This document shows positions 9,826 through 19,982 of a DNA stretch of 64,000 bases, piece after piece. This stretch comes from Rhizobium aethiopicum. GTDB taxonomy: Bacteria > Pseudomonadota > Alphaproteobacteria > Rhizobiales > Rhizobiaceae. Each line of letters opens with the position of its first letter. The stretch's first letter is position 1. Where the stretch lies: contig NZ_JACIFV010000003.1 of NCBI RefSeq assembly GCF_014197535.1, positions 1 to 64,000 of the forward strand. The letters are read 5' to 3'. The position numbers and the translations under genes are program-made. The notes beneath the pieces are model-generated. The model made no database searches. It saw nothing but the letters and a program-made list of their open reading frames with translations, and had not been told where the DNA came from.

Positions 9826-11238
9826 TTATGCCGTTCGGGAAATTATGCGCGACGTCATGCGCATCGGAAGCCCGTTCTGCGGCTGAGTCGTCAGCTTCTG
9901 CACCGGCCATGGATTGGTGGTTGCCGTCTGATCGAAACGGAAACGGTGCATCATCACCGCCAGTGCGATCACCGCCTCCTGCAGCGCGAAGGTCGCGCCG
10001 ATGCAGACGCGCGGGCCGGCGCCGAACGGCAGAAACTGGAACCGGCCGATGCTGCCGCGGTTTTCCGGCAGGAAGCGCTCCGGCATATAGGCGCGCGGCT
10101 TTTCCCAATAAAGTTCGTGGCGATGCAGCGTCCACGGCATGATCAGCACAGTAATATCCGCCGGTATTTCGACCTTTTCGCCCTTGGCGTTTATCCAGAG
10201 ATCATCAGCGATCGCGGCGCGATTGATCGAAGGTGCGGGCGGATAAAGCCTGAGAGCTTCTTCAAAGGCCGCCCGCGTCACGGGCATCAGATCCAGCCAT
10301 TCTACAGGTTCGGCTCCAGTCGCCAGGACGGCATCGATCTCCGTCTCCATCGCCTCGCGAATATGCGGGCTGTTGGCCACACAATAGAGCGTCCAGGCAA
10401 GCGCACGCGCGGTCGTCTCGTGCCCGGCGCCGATGAAAGTCAGGATATTGTCCTCGATCTCCTCCTTGGTCAGGCCATCCGGACCGGCCTGTTCCAGGAG
10501 CAGCGTCAGAAAATCTTCCGGCGCGGCGGCGCGATCGGCCTTCATCTTCGCCAGACGCATATCCATGGTCTCGCGAACGATCGCCCTGAATTTTTCCAGC
10601 ACCTTCTGACCGCCGATGCGGGTGAGACGCGGCACCCAGGAGGGCGCGCGCAGCAGGTCCATCGGGTCGATGCGGCCCATGCGGTGGAGAAGCTGGTTGA
10701 CGTCGTCGGCGAAATGACCGCTCGATGAGACGATTTCGCCGGAAAAGAGCGTCTCGGCAAGAATAGCAAAGGTCAGATCGGTCATGTCGGTGGCGATATC
10801 GAAGACCTGGCCAGCCGCATCGACGTTCTCGTATTTGCGGACAAAATCTTCCGATTGCCGCAGCATCTGGCCGGCAAAGCCTTTGGAGTGGCGCGGCGTG
10901 AAGACCGGCGCGACCGCCTTTCGCGATCGCTTCCAGACCTGGCCTTCCGCCGTCAACAACCCATCACGCAGGATCGGCCGCAGCACCAGCTGGCGAATGT
11001 CGGACATGCGGTAATTGGCGGCATTATCGACCAGCACGTGCTTGATCAGGCCGGGATCGTTGACGATCAGGGTGTGTTGCCCGAAGAAACTCGTCTTGAT
11101 CCAGGGGAGCGTATAGGATGGCTCACCCCAAAGTTCGAGCGGGTTGCGCAGGATGATGCGGATGATATCCAGCCGGCTTGGCGGCACGGTGCGCGGCAGC
11201 GGTGCCGGCGGAACGAAGGGATCCGGACGCATGTCCAT
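9826..11238 (-). CDS. Cytochrome P450
   Basis: A 470-residue P450. The heme-binding loop FLPFGAGPRVCIG holds the axial cysteine (about residue 412). The I-helix oxygen-binding motif is GAGHETT, the K-helix ExxR is EALR, and a PERF-like segment (MPERFLPENR) precedes the heme loop. The overall pattern resembles bacterial CYP102/CYP4-like soluble P450s, but no redox partner is encoded nearby and the substrate is unknown. ATG 11238 has AAAGG 8 bases upstream; a TTG two codons earlier is also possible. It lies 85 bases upstream of glcB on the same strand and 42 bases downstream of the DUF1402 gene's stop on the divergent side. Confidence 0.93.
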   Translation of the reverse strand: MDMRPDPFVPPAPLPRTVPPSRLDIIRIILRNPLELWGEPSYTLPWIKTSFFGQHTLIVNDPGLIKHVLVDNAANYRMSDIRQLVLRPILRDGLLTAEGQVWKRSRKAVAPVFTPRHSKGFAGQMLRQSEDFVRKYENVDAAGQVFDIATDMTDLTFAILAETLFSGEIVSSSGHFADDVNQLLHRMGRIDPMDLLRAPSWVPRLTRIGGQKVLEKFRAIVRETMDMRLAKMKADRAAAPEDFLTLLLEQAGPDGLTKEEIEDNILTFIGAGHETTARALAWTLYCVANSPHIREAMETEIDAVLATGAEPVEWLDLMPVTRAAFEEALRLYPPAPSINRAAIADDLWINAKGEKVEIPADITVLIMPWTLHRHELYWEKPRAYMPERFLPENRGSIGRFQFLPFGAGPRVCIGATFALQEAVIALAVMMHRFRFDQTATTNPWPVQKLTTQPQNGLPMRMTSRIISRTA

Positions 11239-11286
11239 CGTCAAAGCCTTTCGGGGAAGATCAGCGCCTTCCCGGCAAGCTTGAAG

Positions 11287-12234
11287 CTAGAGCAGGCCCT
11301 TGAGTTCGTCCAGCTTGTCGTTGATCAGCCAGCCGTAATAATTCTCTTCAGGCCAAACGGTCGCACCGGAAGAGCGGTTTTTCGCCGCGAGTGCCGCGGC
11401 ACGCTGGCGGGAATTGCCGACATTGTACAGCGTCGCCGTCAGGCCGGGATTGCCCGAGATATCCATGCCGGCAATCTCCTTGTAATCGTCGATCGACCGG
11501 CGGATCGAGGCCGCGACGAAGGCGAGTGAGATGTCGGGATCCATGATCGCCTTATAGACGTCGCCGGCATTCTTCTCGTTCAGCTTCGGATAGCCGGAGA
11601 CGCGGCTGACGAGATCGGAGAGCATCAGCGCCGTCAGCGGATTGACCTGGCCGAGGCCGAAGGTCTGGCCGGCGTAAAAGGGCTGGAAGAAGACCGCACT
11701 GAAGCGGTTGTTGGGGAAGCTCTCGCCGCCGACGGTCTTGCCGCGGAAATCGCTTTCCCAGACATCCTCCCGGCAGGACCAGAGCGTGTAGGAGTCACTC
11801 TTGCCCTTGCACTGCGCAAATTGCGGCCGCGCCACGAAATCATCGACGCTCTCGCCGCCATAGGCGAAGCGGAAGCTTTCACCGGCATAGGAGGCCGCCT
11901 TGACATAATAGGCCTGCAGCCGGTCGTAGGCGTCGACATTATAGGTGTGTTCGCCAACGATCGCGCCGATGACATGGATGGGATTGATGCCGTAAGCGCT
12001 GGAGACCTTGCGGATCTTGGCCATCAGCTCGCGATCGGTCGCCAGAAGCTCGTGGACCTTCTCGTATTTCAGATCGAAGCTGCTCTTGGTGCCCTTGGTG
12101 CGGCGGACGGATGCGCCGGGAATATCGGGCTGCTCAGCATGGCGATTGCCGGCCGGTACCGTCTGCATGGCGAAGGCCGGCGCAGAATTCACCAGGGCAA
12201 CGGCTATCAAAAGGCTTGTCAAAAGGCGTCGCAC
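11287..12234 (-). CDS. DUF1402 family exported protein, lysozyme-like
   Basis: A 315-residue secreted protein with a clear signal peptide (MRRLLTSLLIAVALVNSAPAF, cleavage near AFA-MQ). The segment VIGAIVGEHTYN followed later by FGLGQVNPLTALML and LYNVGNSRQRA resembles the glutamate-containing and GLxQ motifs of lytic transglycosylase folds, so a peptidoglycan role is plausible but unproven. DUF1402 members are largely confined to Rhizobiales-type bacteria. The gene lies upstream of the P450 on the same strand with a 48-base gap, so the two could be co-transcribed. Confidence 0.75.
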   Translation of the reverse strand: MRRLLTSLLIAVALVNSAPAFAMQTVPAGNRHAEQPDIPGASVRRTKGTKSSFDLKYEKVHELLATDRELMAKIRKVSSAYGINPIHVIGAIVGEHTYNVDAYDRLQAYYVKAASYAGESFRFAYGGESVDDFVARPQFAQCKGKSDSYTLWSCREDVWESDFRGKTVGGESFPNNRFSAVFFQPFYAGQTFGLGQVNPLTALMLSDLVSRVSGYPKLNEKNAGDVYKAIMDPDISLAFVAASIRRSIDDYKEIAGMDISGNPGLTATLYNVGNSRQRAAALAAKNRSSGATVWPEENYYGWLINDKLDELKGLL

Positions 12235-12326
12235 GATCCGCTATCCCGTCCGTTCATCGTCCTGCTCGCGATGCGGCTGACTGGACCAGAATCTTGGCCG
12301 AATAATGCCGCAGCGGAAAACAAAAC

Positions 12327-12357
12327 GGGCCTTCACTAAAAAGGAAAAGGCCCGCTG
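12327..12357 (-). terminator. Terminator of hslVU
   Basis: On the minus strand a GCGGGCC / GGCCCG stem with a 17-base loop is followed by TTTTGTTTT. It lies about 65 bases beyond the hslU stop and upstream of the DUF1402 gene. Confidence 0.75.
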
Positions 12358-12422
12358 TCGATAGTCGAGGTCAACAGAATGCGGCATTCACATCGGTAAA
12401 GCCATGAACCGGTGCGCCGATA

Positions 12423-13730
12423 TCACAGAATGAAGCGTGACAGATCGGTATTCTGCGCGAGATCGCCGACATGTTCGCGCACATAGGCTGCATCGATAGT
12501 GATGGCTGCCCCGGCCCGATCGGGTGCATTGTAGGAAATATCGTCCAACACCCGCTCCATCACCGTCTGCAACCGGCGTGCGCCGATATTCTCGACCGAG
12601 GAGTTCAAGTGCACGGCGACATCGGCGAGCGCGTCGATCGCGTCCTCGGTGAAATCGAGGTTCAGATTTTCGGTTTCCATCAGCGCCCGATACTGGCGGA
12701 TGAGGCTTGCTTCGGTTTCCGTCAGGATCCGGCGGAAATCTTCCTTGTTCAGCGGACGCAGCTCGACGCGGATCGGCAGGCGGCCCTGCAGCTCCGGCAG
12801 AAGATCCGAGGGTTTGGAGACATGGAAGGCGCCGGAGGCGATGAAGAGGATATGGTCCGTCTTCACAGGCCCGTATTTGGTCGAAACCGTCGTGCCTTCG
12901 ACGAGCGGCAGCAGGTCGCGCTGGACACCTTCGCGCGAAACGCCGGCGCCCATGCCGCCGTCGCGGGCAGCGATCTTGTCGATCTCGTCGAGGAAGACGA
13001 TTCCGTCGTTCTCGGTAGAGCGTACGGCCTCGCGCTGGATCACTTCATTGTCGATCAGCTTATCGGATTCGTCGCGGATCAGATCGGTATAGGAAGCCTT
13101 GACCGTCGTGCGCACCTTCTTGGTGCGTCCGCCCATCGCCTTGCCGAACATTTCCGACAGGTTGAGCACGCCGATATTGGCGCCCGGCATGCCGGGTATT
13201 TCGAAGCCGCCCATGCCGGAACCGGCATCGGCCACCTCGATATCGATCTCCTTCTCGTCGAGCTCGCCGTCCCTGAGCTTCTTGCGGAAACTTTCGCGGG
13301 TGGCGGGCGAAGCGGTGGTGCCGACCAACGCATCGAGCACACGCTCCTCGGCGCTCACATGCGCCTTGGCCTGCACCTCGGCCCGCTTCTTCTCGCGCAC
13401 CAGGCCGATGCCGACTTCGACCAGATCGCGGATGATCTGCTCGACATCACGGCCGACATAACCGACCTCGGTGAACTTGGTGGCTTCGACCTTGATGAAA
13501 GGCGCGCCGGCGAGTTTTGCCAGACGGCGGGAGATCTCCGTCTTGCCGACACCGGTCGGGCCGATCATCAGGATGTTTTTCGGCATGACCTCGTCGCGCA
13601 GGCTCGGGTCGAGCTGCTGGCGACGCCAGCGGTTGCGTAGCGCGATCGCGACAGCGCGTTTGGCGTCATGCTGGCCGATGATGTAGCGATCGAGCTCGGA
13701 AACGATCTCGCGGGGGGAAAAGGTCGTCAT
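12423..13730 (-). CDS. hslU: HslUV protease ATPase subunit HslU
   Basis: A 435-residue AAA+ unfoldase that feeds substrates to the HslV peptidase. Walker A is GPTGVGKTE (57-65), Walker B is [10 protein letters not shown], and sensor/arginine-finger regions follow ([14 protein letters not shown]). The protein ends in LSRFIL, the C-terminal tail that docks into and activates HslV. The intermediate domain (residues about 110-230) is shorter than in E. coli HslU, as usual in alphaproteobacteria. It is downstream of hslV on the same strand with a 102-base gap. Confidence 0.97.
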   Translation of the reverse strand: MTTFSPREIVSELDRYIIGQHDAKRAVAIALRNRWRRQQLDPSLRDEVMPKNILMIGPTGVGKTEISRRLAKLAGAPFIKVEATKFTEVGYVGRDVEQIIRDLVEVGIGLVREKKRAEVQAKAHVSAEERVLDALVGTTASPATRESFRKKLRDGELDEKEIDIEVADAGSGMGGFEIPGMPGANIGVLNLSEMFGKAMGGRTKKVRTTVKASYTDLIRDESDKLIDNEVIQREAVRSTENDGIVFLDEIDKIAARDGGMGAGVSREGVQRDLLPLVEGTTVSTKYGPVKTDHILFIASGAFHVSKPSDLLPELQGRLPIRVELRPLNKEDFRRILTETEASLIRQYRALMETENLNLDFTEDAIDALADVAVHLNSSVENIGARRLQTVMERVLDDISYNAPDRAGAAITIDAAYVREHVGDLAQNTDLSRFIL

Positions 13731-13832
13731 TGCGTATCATTCTCCTGGCGATCCGGAGCCATCGGCGCCCGGCCGCAATTCGTTATTTCGCCGCGGCAGG
13801 TCAGCCGCGGCAGCAGCTGAAAGGCCGGGGAT

Positions 13833-14360
13833 TCAGCTTTCGACATCCAACAATTCCACCACGATATTGTGGTTGGTGTAGACGCAGATATCAGCGGCAA
13901 TCTCAAGAGCCCGCCGCGCGATCTCTTCGGCCGACTTGTCGGTATCCATCAGTGCACGGGCGGCGGCGAAGGCAAAATTGCCGCCAGAACCGATCGCCGT
14001 CGTGCCGTGTTCGGGCTCCAGAACATCGCCGTTGCCGGTGATTGCCAGCGTGATCGACTTGTCGGCGACGAGCATCATGGCTTCGAGATTACGCAGGTAT
14101 TTGTCGGTGCGCCAGTCCTTGGCGAGCTCGACGGCGGCACGCATCAGCTGGCCGGGATATTGCTCCAGCTTCTTTTCAAGCCTTTCGAGCAGGGTGAAGG
14201 CGTCAGCTGTGGCGCCGGCGAAACCGGCGATGACCTCGCCCTTGCCGATGCGCCGCACCTTGCGGGCATTGCCCTTCATGACGGTCTGGCCGAGGCTCAC
14301 CTGGCCATCGCCCGCCATCACCACCTTGCCGCCTTTTCGAACTGTAATGATTGTTGTCAT
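13833..14360 (-). CDS. hslV: HslUV protease peptidase subunit HslV
   Basis: A 175-residue proteasome-related peptidase. After removal of Met1 the sequence begins TTIITVRK, exposing the N-terminal catalytic threonine. [13 protein letters not shown] and [17 protein letters not shown] are family hallmarks. It forms a double hexamer capped by HslU and degrades damaged proteins. The gene is first in the hslVU unit and divergent from hisB; the 177-base gap should contain both promoters. Confidence 0.97.
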   Translation of the reverse strand: MTTIITVRKGGKVVMAGDGQVSLGQTVMKGNARKVRRIGKGEVIAGFAGATADAFTLLERLEKKLEQYPGQLMRAAVELAKDWRTDKYLRNLEAMMLVADKSITLAITGNGDVLEPEHGTTAIGSGGNFAFAAARALMDTDKSAEEIARRALEIAADICVYTNHNIVVELLDVES

Positions 14361-14537
14361 AAAACACCTGTCTGCCCATGAGGCGGGCCTTTACACGAGA
14401 CCGCAAACCGGCCCTTGTTGAACCCTATGTAAGCAGGCCGGAGCCGATTGCAAATGGGCGGGCTTTTCTCCTGGCCGGCTTCTGGATATTTGCCGATGCG
14501 CCTGATAAGGAACGGCCTTATTCCAATGGAGGGCCAC

Positions 14538-15146
14538 ATGGCCGAGACCGCAGCAAGCCGTACGGGCAGCGTTGCCCGCAAGACCAACGAGACGTCGATT
14601 TCCGTTTCCGTCAATCTCGACGGCACCGGCAAATCGAAGATTTCGACCGGCGTCGGCTTCTTCGACCATATGCTCGACCAGCTTTCGCGGCATTCCCTCA
14701 TCGACATGGACATCGAAGCCAAGGGCGACCTGCATATCGACGATCATCATACGGTCGAAGATACTGGCATTGCGATCGGCCAGGCGATCTCGAAAGCGCT
14801 CGGCGACCGCCGGGGCATCACACGCTACGCTTCGATCGATCTCGCCATGGACGAGACGATGACCAAGGCTGCAGTCGATCTTTCGGGCCGACCCTTCCTC
14901 GTCTGGAATGTCGCCTTCAGCGCGCCGAAGATCGGCACCTTCGACACGGAACTCGTGCGCGAATTCTTCCAGGCGCTCGCCCAGAACGCCGGCATCACCT
15001 TGCATATTGTCAACCATTATGGCGCCAACAATCACCATATTGCCGAGACATGCTTCAAGGCGGTTGCCCGCGTGTTGCGCACGGCGACAGAGATCGATCC
15101 GAGACAGGCGGGCCGCGTTCCCTCGACGAAGGGCACGCTCGTCTGA
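14538..15146 (+). CDS. hisB: Imidazoleglycerol-phosphate dehydratase
   Basis: The 202-residue monofunctional enzyme (no fused histidinol-phosphatase) carries out the dehydration step of histidine synthesis. Metal-binding motifs are present: [26 protein letters not shown] and [11 protein letters not shown]. The start ATG at 14538 has TGGAGGG 5 bases upstream; an earlier in-frame start would add 30 unrelated residues. It is the first gene of the his cluster that runs through hisE and coaA. Confidence 0.97.
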   Translation: MAETAASRTGSVARKTNETSISVSVNLDGTGKSKISTGVGFFDHMLDQLSRHSLIDMDIEAKGDLHIDDHHTVEDTGIAIGQAISKALGDRRGITRYASIDLAMDETMTKAAVDLSGRPFLVWNVAFSAPKIGTFDTELVREFFQALAQNAGITLHIVNHYGANNHHIAETCFKAVARVLRTATEIDPRQAGRVPSTKGTLV

Positions 15147-15167
15147 GCCCCTCAGGGAGCGGCGACA

Positions 15168-15653
15168 ATGACCTCCAGCTATATTTTCCTGACACCGCCA
15201 GGCGGGGCGAGCGTAGCGACCGATGAGGTGCGCACGATTCGCGACGGTTTCACCTGGCTCGGCCTCCTGTTTCCATGGGCTTGGCTTCTGGTGCACCGGC
15301 TATGGCTGCACGCGGCTGCGGCGTTTCTCTTGCAGGGAATCGGCGGCGCACTGATGGACGAACCCGGTCTGGGGCCGGCGGGTGCGGCGATCATGCTGGG
15401 CGTGAATATAGTGGTCGGTCTCGAAGGCCAGAACTTTCGCATCCGCAATCTTGCCGCCAAGGGCTGGAACGAGGACGCCCTCATTGCAGCCGATAAGCTC
15501 GATATTGCCGAGCAGGTCTATTTTGCGGACAAGACGGTCCCTGCGGGCAGTGACGAGACGGCCGCACCGGATTGGCAGAACAAGCCCGGCGCAAACAGGC
15601 TGCGCGGCCAAGCGACATCGCTAGGTCTCTTTGGTTTTGATGGAGGACGCTGA
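15168..15653 (+). CDS. DUF2628 domain-containing membrane protein
   Basis: A 161-residue protein of unknown function. The N-terminal part reads FLTPPGG then [23 protein letters not shown], and a second hydrophobic stretch follows (about residues 46-85), giving two probable membrane segments. The segment [16 protein letters not shown] precedes a charged C-terminus. DUF2628 proteins sit between hisB and hisH in rhizobia. It lies 21 bases after hisB and 2 bases before hisH, so it is translated from the his mRNA although it has no obvious histidine role. Confidence 0.8.
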   Translation: MTSSYIFLTPPGGASVATDEVRTIRDGFTWLGLLFPWAWLLVHRLWLHAAAAFLLQGIGGALMDEPGLGPAGAAIMLGVNIVVGLEGQNFRIRNLAAKGWNEDALIAADKLDIAEQVYFADKTVPAGSDETAAPDWQNKPGANRLRGQATSLGLFGFDGGR

Positions 15654-15655
15654 CG

Positions 15656-16306
15656 ATGCGCGTCGCGATTATCGACTACGGTTCCGGCAACCTTCGTTCG
15701 GCGACCAAGGCTTTCGAGCGGGCCGCGCGCGAGGCGGGCATCGATGCTCATATCGATCTCACCGATAAGGCGGAGGACGTTGCTGCGGCCGATCGCATCG
15801 TGTTGCCCGGCGTCGGCGCATACGCCGATTGCCGGCGCGGACTGGACGCCGTGCCCGGGATGAGCGAGGTGCTGATCGAGGCTGTCGAGAATAAGGCGCG
15901 GCCTTTCCTCGGCATCTGCGTCGGCATGCAGCTCATGTCCTCGCGTGGCCTCGAGAAGACCGTGACACACGGCTTCGGCTGGATCCCAGGCGACGTCATC
16001 GAGATGACGCCTGGCGATCCCGCCTTGAAGATTCCGCAGATCGGCTGGAACACGCTCGACCTGAAGCGCGAACATCCGCTGTTCGACGGTATTCCCACCG
16101 GGCCGCAGGGACTGCACGCCTATTTCGTGCATTCCTACCATCTTGCCGCCAAAAACCCCGAGGATGTCATAGCGACCGTCGATTATGGCGGGCCGATGAC
16201 CGCCCTCGTCGGGCGCGACAACATGGTGGGCGCCCAGTTTCACCCGGAAAAGAGCCAGAAGCTCGGCCTCGCCCTGATCGCCAATTTCCTGCGCTGGAAT
16301 CCGTAA
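15656..16306 (+). CDS. hisH: Imidazole glycerol phosphate synthase, glutamine amidotransferase subunit
   Basis: A class I glutamine amidotransferase of 216 residues that supplies ammonia to HisF. The nucleophile is Cys88 in [11 protein letters not shown], the oxyanion strand is PGVGAYADC, and the catalytic His/Glu are in AQFHPEKSQ near the C-terminus. Its partner hisF is encoded 1.5 kb downstream, separated by two unknown genes and hisA. Confidence 0.97.
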   Translation: MRVAIIDYGSGNLRSATKAFERAAREAGIDAHIDLTDKAEDVAAADRIVLPGVGAYADCRRGLDAVPGMSEVLIEAVENKARPFLGICVGMQLMSSRGLEKTVTHGFGWIPGDVIEMTPGDPALKIPQIGWNTLDLKREHPLFDGIPTGPQGLHAYFVHSYHLAAKNPEDVIATVDYGGPMTALVGRDNMVGAQFHPEKSQKLGLALIANFLRWNP

Positions 16307-16358
16307 TACCTCCGCCTTATTTCCTCTTTATGGAAAGGGCGGAACAGGAGTGCGCTCG

Positions 16359-16541
16359 GTGCCGGCTTCGCGGAAATCAGGCAAGGTGTTCTATATGCTG
16401 CGGCCCTCCAGGGAGGGTCTGCCTCCCTTCTCGGATATCCGGCTTCCTGACGGGACGATCATTCGCCGTGTCGACGAGGCCCTCCATAAAAGAGCGCTTT
16501 CCAACGCGGCCAAGGCATTGAAAGAAAGGCTGGACCGATGA
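16359..16541 (+). CDS. Small protein of unknown function in the his cluster
   Basis: A 60-residue basic protein (FYMLRPSREGLPPFSDIRLPD near the N-terminus, KALKERL at the end). I do not recognise the family. A GTG at 16359 has AGGAG at 16346-16350 with 8-base spacing; a GTG at 16350 is also in frame but overlaps that site. Its stop overlaps the ATG of the next gene (ATGA), so the pair is translationally coupled. GC-rich codon use and position suggest a real gene. Confidence 0.55.
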   Translation: MPASRKSGKVFYMLRPSREGLPPFSDIRLPDGTIIRRVDEALHKRALSNAAKALKERLDR

Positions 16542-17095
16542 TCCACGAATTCCTTGCCGGCAGCGAGAATTCGCAGCTGCGCGCCAACGGGATCAATGCC
16601 GGCGATATCACCGAAGCCGTGCTGGAATTCTATATCGAAGGCGAAGACGATCTGATCGGCCTGCTTGCCTACGCCCTTTACGAGCGGCAAAAGCGCGATT
16701 TCGTCGTCAGCTATCGCAAGCGGAATGCCGGCCGTTCGCCCAATGAGGCCGAGCTTGCCGCCGTCTCCAGCAACTATCTCTCTACCGATCTGCGCAATAC
16801 GCTGCGCGATCGCGCCTCGCAGATTCTTTCGAGCTATGCCGAGACCTATGTGGAAGCGATGGAGCCGGATATCCGGCTCGCCGCCGTTAACAGCGACGCC
16901 CTGCGGCGGGTGCGCGAGATCGAGACATCGGTGAAGAAGCGCCTCGGTTTCTGGCGCCAGGTGCGCGCCGGCTTCATCGTCACCTTTCTGCTTCTGCTGC
17001 TTTTGAGCGCGGCCGCCATTGCCGCTGTCTTTTTCCGCTCGGATATCGTAGATGCGTGGAATGCGCTGATGGCAGCGATCACTCTACGGACGTAA
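16538..17095 (+). CDS. Membrane-anchored protein of unknown function
   Basis: The 185-residue product has a soluble N-terminal region (about 1-140), rich in charged residues and predicted helical, then one strong hydrophobic segment (FIVTFLLLLLLSAAAIAAVF, about 149-168) and a short tail. It could be a tail-anchored membrane protein. I do not recognise the family. It starts inside the stop of the small gene upstream and ends 6 bases before hisA, so it is part of the his transcription unit. Confidence 0.7.
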   Translation: MIHEFLAGSENSQLRANGINAGDITEAVLEFYIEGEDDLIGLLAYALYERQKRDFVVSYRKRNAGRSPNEAELAAVSSNYLSTDLRNTLRDRASQILSSYAETYVEAMEPDIRLAAVNSDALRRVREIETSVKKRLGFWRQVRAGFIVTFLLLLLLSAAAIAAVFFRSDIVDAWNALMAAITLRT

Positions 17096-17101
17096 GACGA
17101 C

Positions 17102-17848
17102 ATGATTCTTTTTCCCGCGATCGATCTGAAGGGCGGCCAATGCGTTCGCCTGAAGCTCGGCGACATGCAACAGGCGACGGTTTACAACACCGATCCAGCG
17201 GCACAGGCGAAGTCCTTCGAAGACCAGGGTTTCGAATGGCTGCATGTGGTCGACCTCGACGGCGCCTTCGCGGGACATTCGGCCAATGGCGATGCCGTCG
17301 AGGCGATCCTGAAGGCGACGAAAAATCCGGTGCAGCTCGGTGGCGGCATCCGCACGCTCGACAACATCGAAGCCTGGCTGTCGCGCGGGTTGCGGCGTGT
17401 CATCCTCGGCACCGTCGCGGTCAGAAATCCTGAGCTGGTCATCGAGGCCTGCCGGAAGTTCCCCGGCCAAGTCGCCGTCGGCATCGATGCCAAAGGCGGC
17501 AAGGTGGCTGTCGAGGGCTGGGCTGAAGCTTCCGAACTCGGGATCATCGAGCTTGCCAGGAAATTCGAGGGCGCCGGCGTCGCCGCGATCATCTACACCG
17601 ATATCGACCGCGACGGCATCCTGACCGGCATCAACTGGAGCTCGACACTGGAACTCGCCGATGCCGTCTCCATTCCTGTCATCGCTTCGGGCGGCCTAGC
17701 CTCCATCGAAGATATCAGGCGCATGCTGCAGCCCGACGCGCAGAAGCTGGAAGGGGCGATTTCAGGCCGGGCGCTTTACGATGGCCGCATCGACCCCAAG
17801 GAAGCGCTGGCGCTGATCAAGGCCAACAGGGCCAAGGAGACTGCGTAA
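17102..17848 (+). CDS. hisA: Phosphoribosylformimino-5-aminoimidazole carboxamide ribotide isomerase
   Basis: A (beta/alpha)8-barrel isomerase of 248 residues, the step before HisHF. Catalytic aspartates are in [12 protein letters not shown] (Asp8) and YTDIDRDGI. Phosphate-binding loops GGGIRTLDN and ASGGLAS are present. The stop TAA shares its last base with the ATG of hisF (17848), showing tight coupling. Confidence 0.97.
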   Translation: MILFPAIDLKGGQCVRLKLGDMQQATVYNTDPAAQAKSFEDQGFEWLHVVDLDGAFAGHSANGDAVEAILKATKNPVQLGGGIRTLDNIEAWLSRGLRRVILGTVAVRNPELVIEACRKFPGQVAVGIDAKGGKVAVEGWAEASELGIIELARKFEGAGVAAIIYTDIDRDGILTGINWSSTLELADAVSIPVIASGGLASIEDIRRMLQPDAQKLEGAISGRALYDGRIDPKEALALIKANRAKETA

Positions 17849-18636
17849 TGACCCTCAAGGCCCGTGTCATTCCCTGCCTCGACGTCAAGGACGGCCGCGT
17901 CGTCAAGGGCGTCAATTTTCTCAATCTCGTCGATGCCGGCGATCCGGTCGAAGCGGCGAAGGCCTATGACGCCGCCGGCGCCGATGAGCTCTGCTTCCTC
18001 GACATCACTGCTTCCTCGGACAATCGCGAGACGATTTTCGATGTCGTGTCGCGCACAGCAGATCAATGCTTCATGCCGCTGACGGTCGGAGGCGGGGTCA
18101 GAACCATCGCCGACATCCGCAAGCTCCTGCTGTGCGGCGCCGACAAGGTGTCGATCAACTCGGCAGCTGTCAGCAATCCCGATTTCGTCGCCGAGGCGGC
18201 CGACAAGTTCGGCGACCAGTGCATCGTCGTCTCGATCGACGCCAAGCGCAGGCGCACGCAAGCCGTCGGCGGCGACAATCTCAGCGCCTGGGAAATCTAT
18301 ACGCATGGCGGCCGCAACGCGACTGGCATCGATGCCGTCGAATTCGCTCAGAAGATGGTGGCGCGCGGGGCCGGCGAACTGCTGGTCACCTCCATGGACC
18401 GCGACGGCACCAAGGTCGGCTACGACCTGGAGCTGACGCGGACGATCGCCGATGCCGTGCGTGTGCCGGTCATTGCATCCGGCGGAGTCGGCGACCTCGA
18501 CGATCTCGTCGCCGGGGTGAAGGAGGGCCATGCCAATGCCGTGCTCGCCGCATCGATCTTCCACTTCGGCACCTATACCGTCGGCGAGGCAAAACACTAT
18601 ATGTCGAAGTGCGGCATCGACATGCGTCTCGACTGA
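17848..18636 (+). CDS. hisF: Imidazole glycerol phosphate synthase, cyclase subunit
   Basis: A 262-residue barrel that cyclises PRFAR using ammonia from HisH. Catalytic Asp11 lies in [13 protein letters not shown] and the second aspartate in [23 protein letters not shown] and [11 protein letters not shown] bind phosphate. It overlaps hisA by one base, and hisE follows 16 bases later. Confidence 0.97.
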   Translation: MTLKARVIPCLDVKDGRVVKGVNFLNLVDAGDPVEAAKAYDAAGADELCFLDITASSDNRETIFDVVSRTADQCFMPLTVGGGVRTIADIRKLLLCGADKVSINSAAVSNPDFVAEAADKFGDQCIVVSIDAKRRRTQAVGGDNLSAWEIYTHGGRNATGIDAVEFAQKMVARGAGELLVTSMDRDGTKVGYDLELTRTIADAVRVPVIASGGVGDLDDLVAGVKEGHANAVLAASIFHFGTYTVGEAKHYMSKCGIDMRLD

Positions 18637-18652
18637 AACCTGAGAGCAGACA

Positions 18653-18976
18653 ATGAGCGGATTTTCCCTTTCCGACCTCGAACGCATCGTCGAAGAGCGA
18701 TCGAAAGCCTCACCGGAGCAGTCCTGGACAGCCAAACTCGTGGCCGCCGGCCAGCCGAAAGCGGCGAAAAAGCTCGGCGAAGAGGCCATCGAAGCGGTGA
18801 TGGCGGCGGTGACAGGCGATCGCGACAATCTGACCTATGAGGCGGCCGATGTGCTCTATCACCTATTGGTCGTATTGAAGATTGCTGAAATACCGCTAGA
18901 GAATGTCATGGCCGAACTCGAGCGCAGAACCGCGCAGTCCGGTCTCAAGGAAAAGGCCAGCCGGCAGAGTTCATGA
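18653..18976 (+). CDS. hisE: Phosphoribosyl-ATP pyrophosphatase
   Basis: A 107-residue stand-alone HisE (not fused to HisI), which hydrolyses PR-ATP to PR-AMP. The MazG-like metal-binding motif is [14 protein letters not shown] with the downstream E..D in [12 protein letters not shown]. Its stop overlaps the coaA start (ATGA at 18973). No hisI occurs in the window. Confidence 0.96.
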   Translation: MSGFSLSDLERIVEERSKASPEQSWTAKLVAAGQPKAAKKLGEEAIEAVMAAVTGDRDNLTYEAADVLYHLLVVLKIAEIPLENVMAELERRTAQSGLKEKASRQSS

Positions 18977-19968
18977 GTATCGCGACTGAGATTATCGGGG
19001 TGTCGGAGATATTGGATCACTTCCAGTCTGAATCCTATTCGCCCTACCATTTCTTCTCTTCCGAGCAATGGGCGAAATTCCGCGCCGACACGCCGCTGAC
19101 GCTGACCGGCGACGAGGTCAAGCGGCTGCGCTCAATGGGCGACCCCATCGATCTCGACGAGGTCCGGCGCATCTACCTCTCGCTGTCGCGCCTGCTCTCG
19201 TCGCATGTCGAATCCTCGCAGATGCTGTTCGATCAGCGCAACCGCTTCCTCAGCATGTCGGATGTGACGAAAACTCCTTTCGTCATCGGCATCGCCGGCT
19301 CGGTCGCTGTGGGAAAATCGACCACAGCCCGTATCCTGAAGGAGCTCCTGGGCCGCTGGCCTTCCAGCCCGAAGGTCGATCTCATCACTACGGATGGCTT
19401 CCTCCACCCGAACGCGGTGCTGCAGCGGGAAAAGCTGATGCAGCGCAAGGGTTTCCCGGAAAGCTACGATACGGGCGCGATCCTGCGCTTCCTCTCGGCG
19501 ATCAAGGCTGGGCGGCCTGATGTGAAGGCGCCGTGTTATTCGCATCTCGTCTATGACGTGCTGCCGGACGAATACAAGATCGTCGACCGTCCCGACATTC
19601 TGATCTTCGAAGGCATCAACGTGCTGCAATCGCGCGACCTGCCGGCCGATGGCAAGATCGTGCCGATGGTGTCCGACTTTTTCGACTTCTCGATCTATAT
19701 CGATGCCGCGGAAGACCAGATCCACAACTGGTATGTGACGCGCTTCATGCGGCTGCGGGAAACCGCCTTCCGCGATCCGAACTCCTATTTCCATCGCTAC
19801 GCCTCGATCACCGATGCGGAAGCGCTTGAAATCGCCGAAGATCTCTGGACGAACATCAACTTGAAAAACCTGCGCCAGAACATCCTGCCGACGCGGCCGC
19901 GCGCCGATCTCATCCTGAAAAAGGGCAAGGACCACCTGATCGAACAGGTCGCGCTCAGGAAACTATAG
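18973..19968 (+). CDS. coaA: Pantothenate kinase, type I
   Basis: A 331-residue kinase that phosphorylates pantothenate, the first committed step of CoA synthesis. Walker A is [12 protein letters not shown] (107-118). Typical CoaA blocks include [11 protein letters not shown] near the N-terminus, [18 protein letters not shown] and FEGINVLQ. It overlaps hisE by 4 bases and is the last gene of the his unit. It converges on alkB with only 14 bases between the stops. Confidence 0.97.
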   Translation: MSIATEIIGVSEILDHFQSESYSPYHFFSSEQWAKFRADTPLTLTGDEVKRLRSMGDPIDLDEVRRIYLSLSRLLSSHVESSQMLFDQRNRFLSMSDVTKTPFVIGIAGSVAVGKSTTARILKELLGRWPSSPKVDLITTDGFLHPNAVLQREKLMQRKGFPESYDTGAILRFLSAIKAGRPDVKAPCYSHLVYDVLPDEYKIVDRPDILIFEGINVLQSRDLPADGKIVPMVSDFFDFSIYIDAAEDQIHNWYVTRFMRLRETAFRDPNSYFHRYASITDAEALEIAEDLWTNINLKNLRQNILPTRPRADLILKKGKDHLIEQVALRKL

Positions 19969-19982
19969 CAGGCGATCAATTT

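Noticed and set aside
13789..13810. GC-rich hairpin between hslV and hslU
   Set aside because: Short stem with no T tract; hslU is expected to be co-transcribed with hslV, so a terminator is unlikely.
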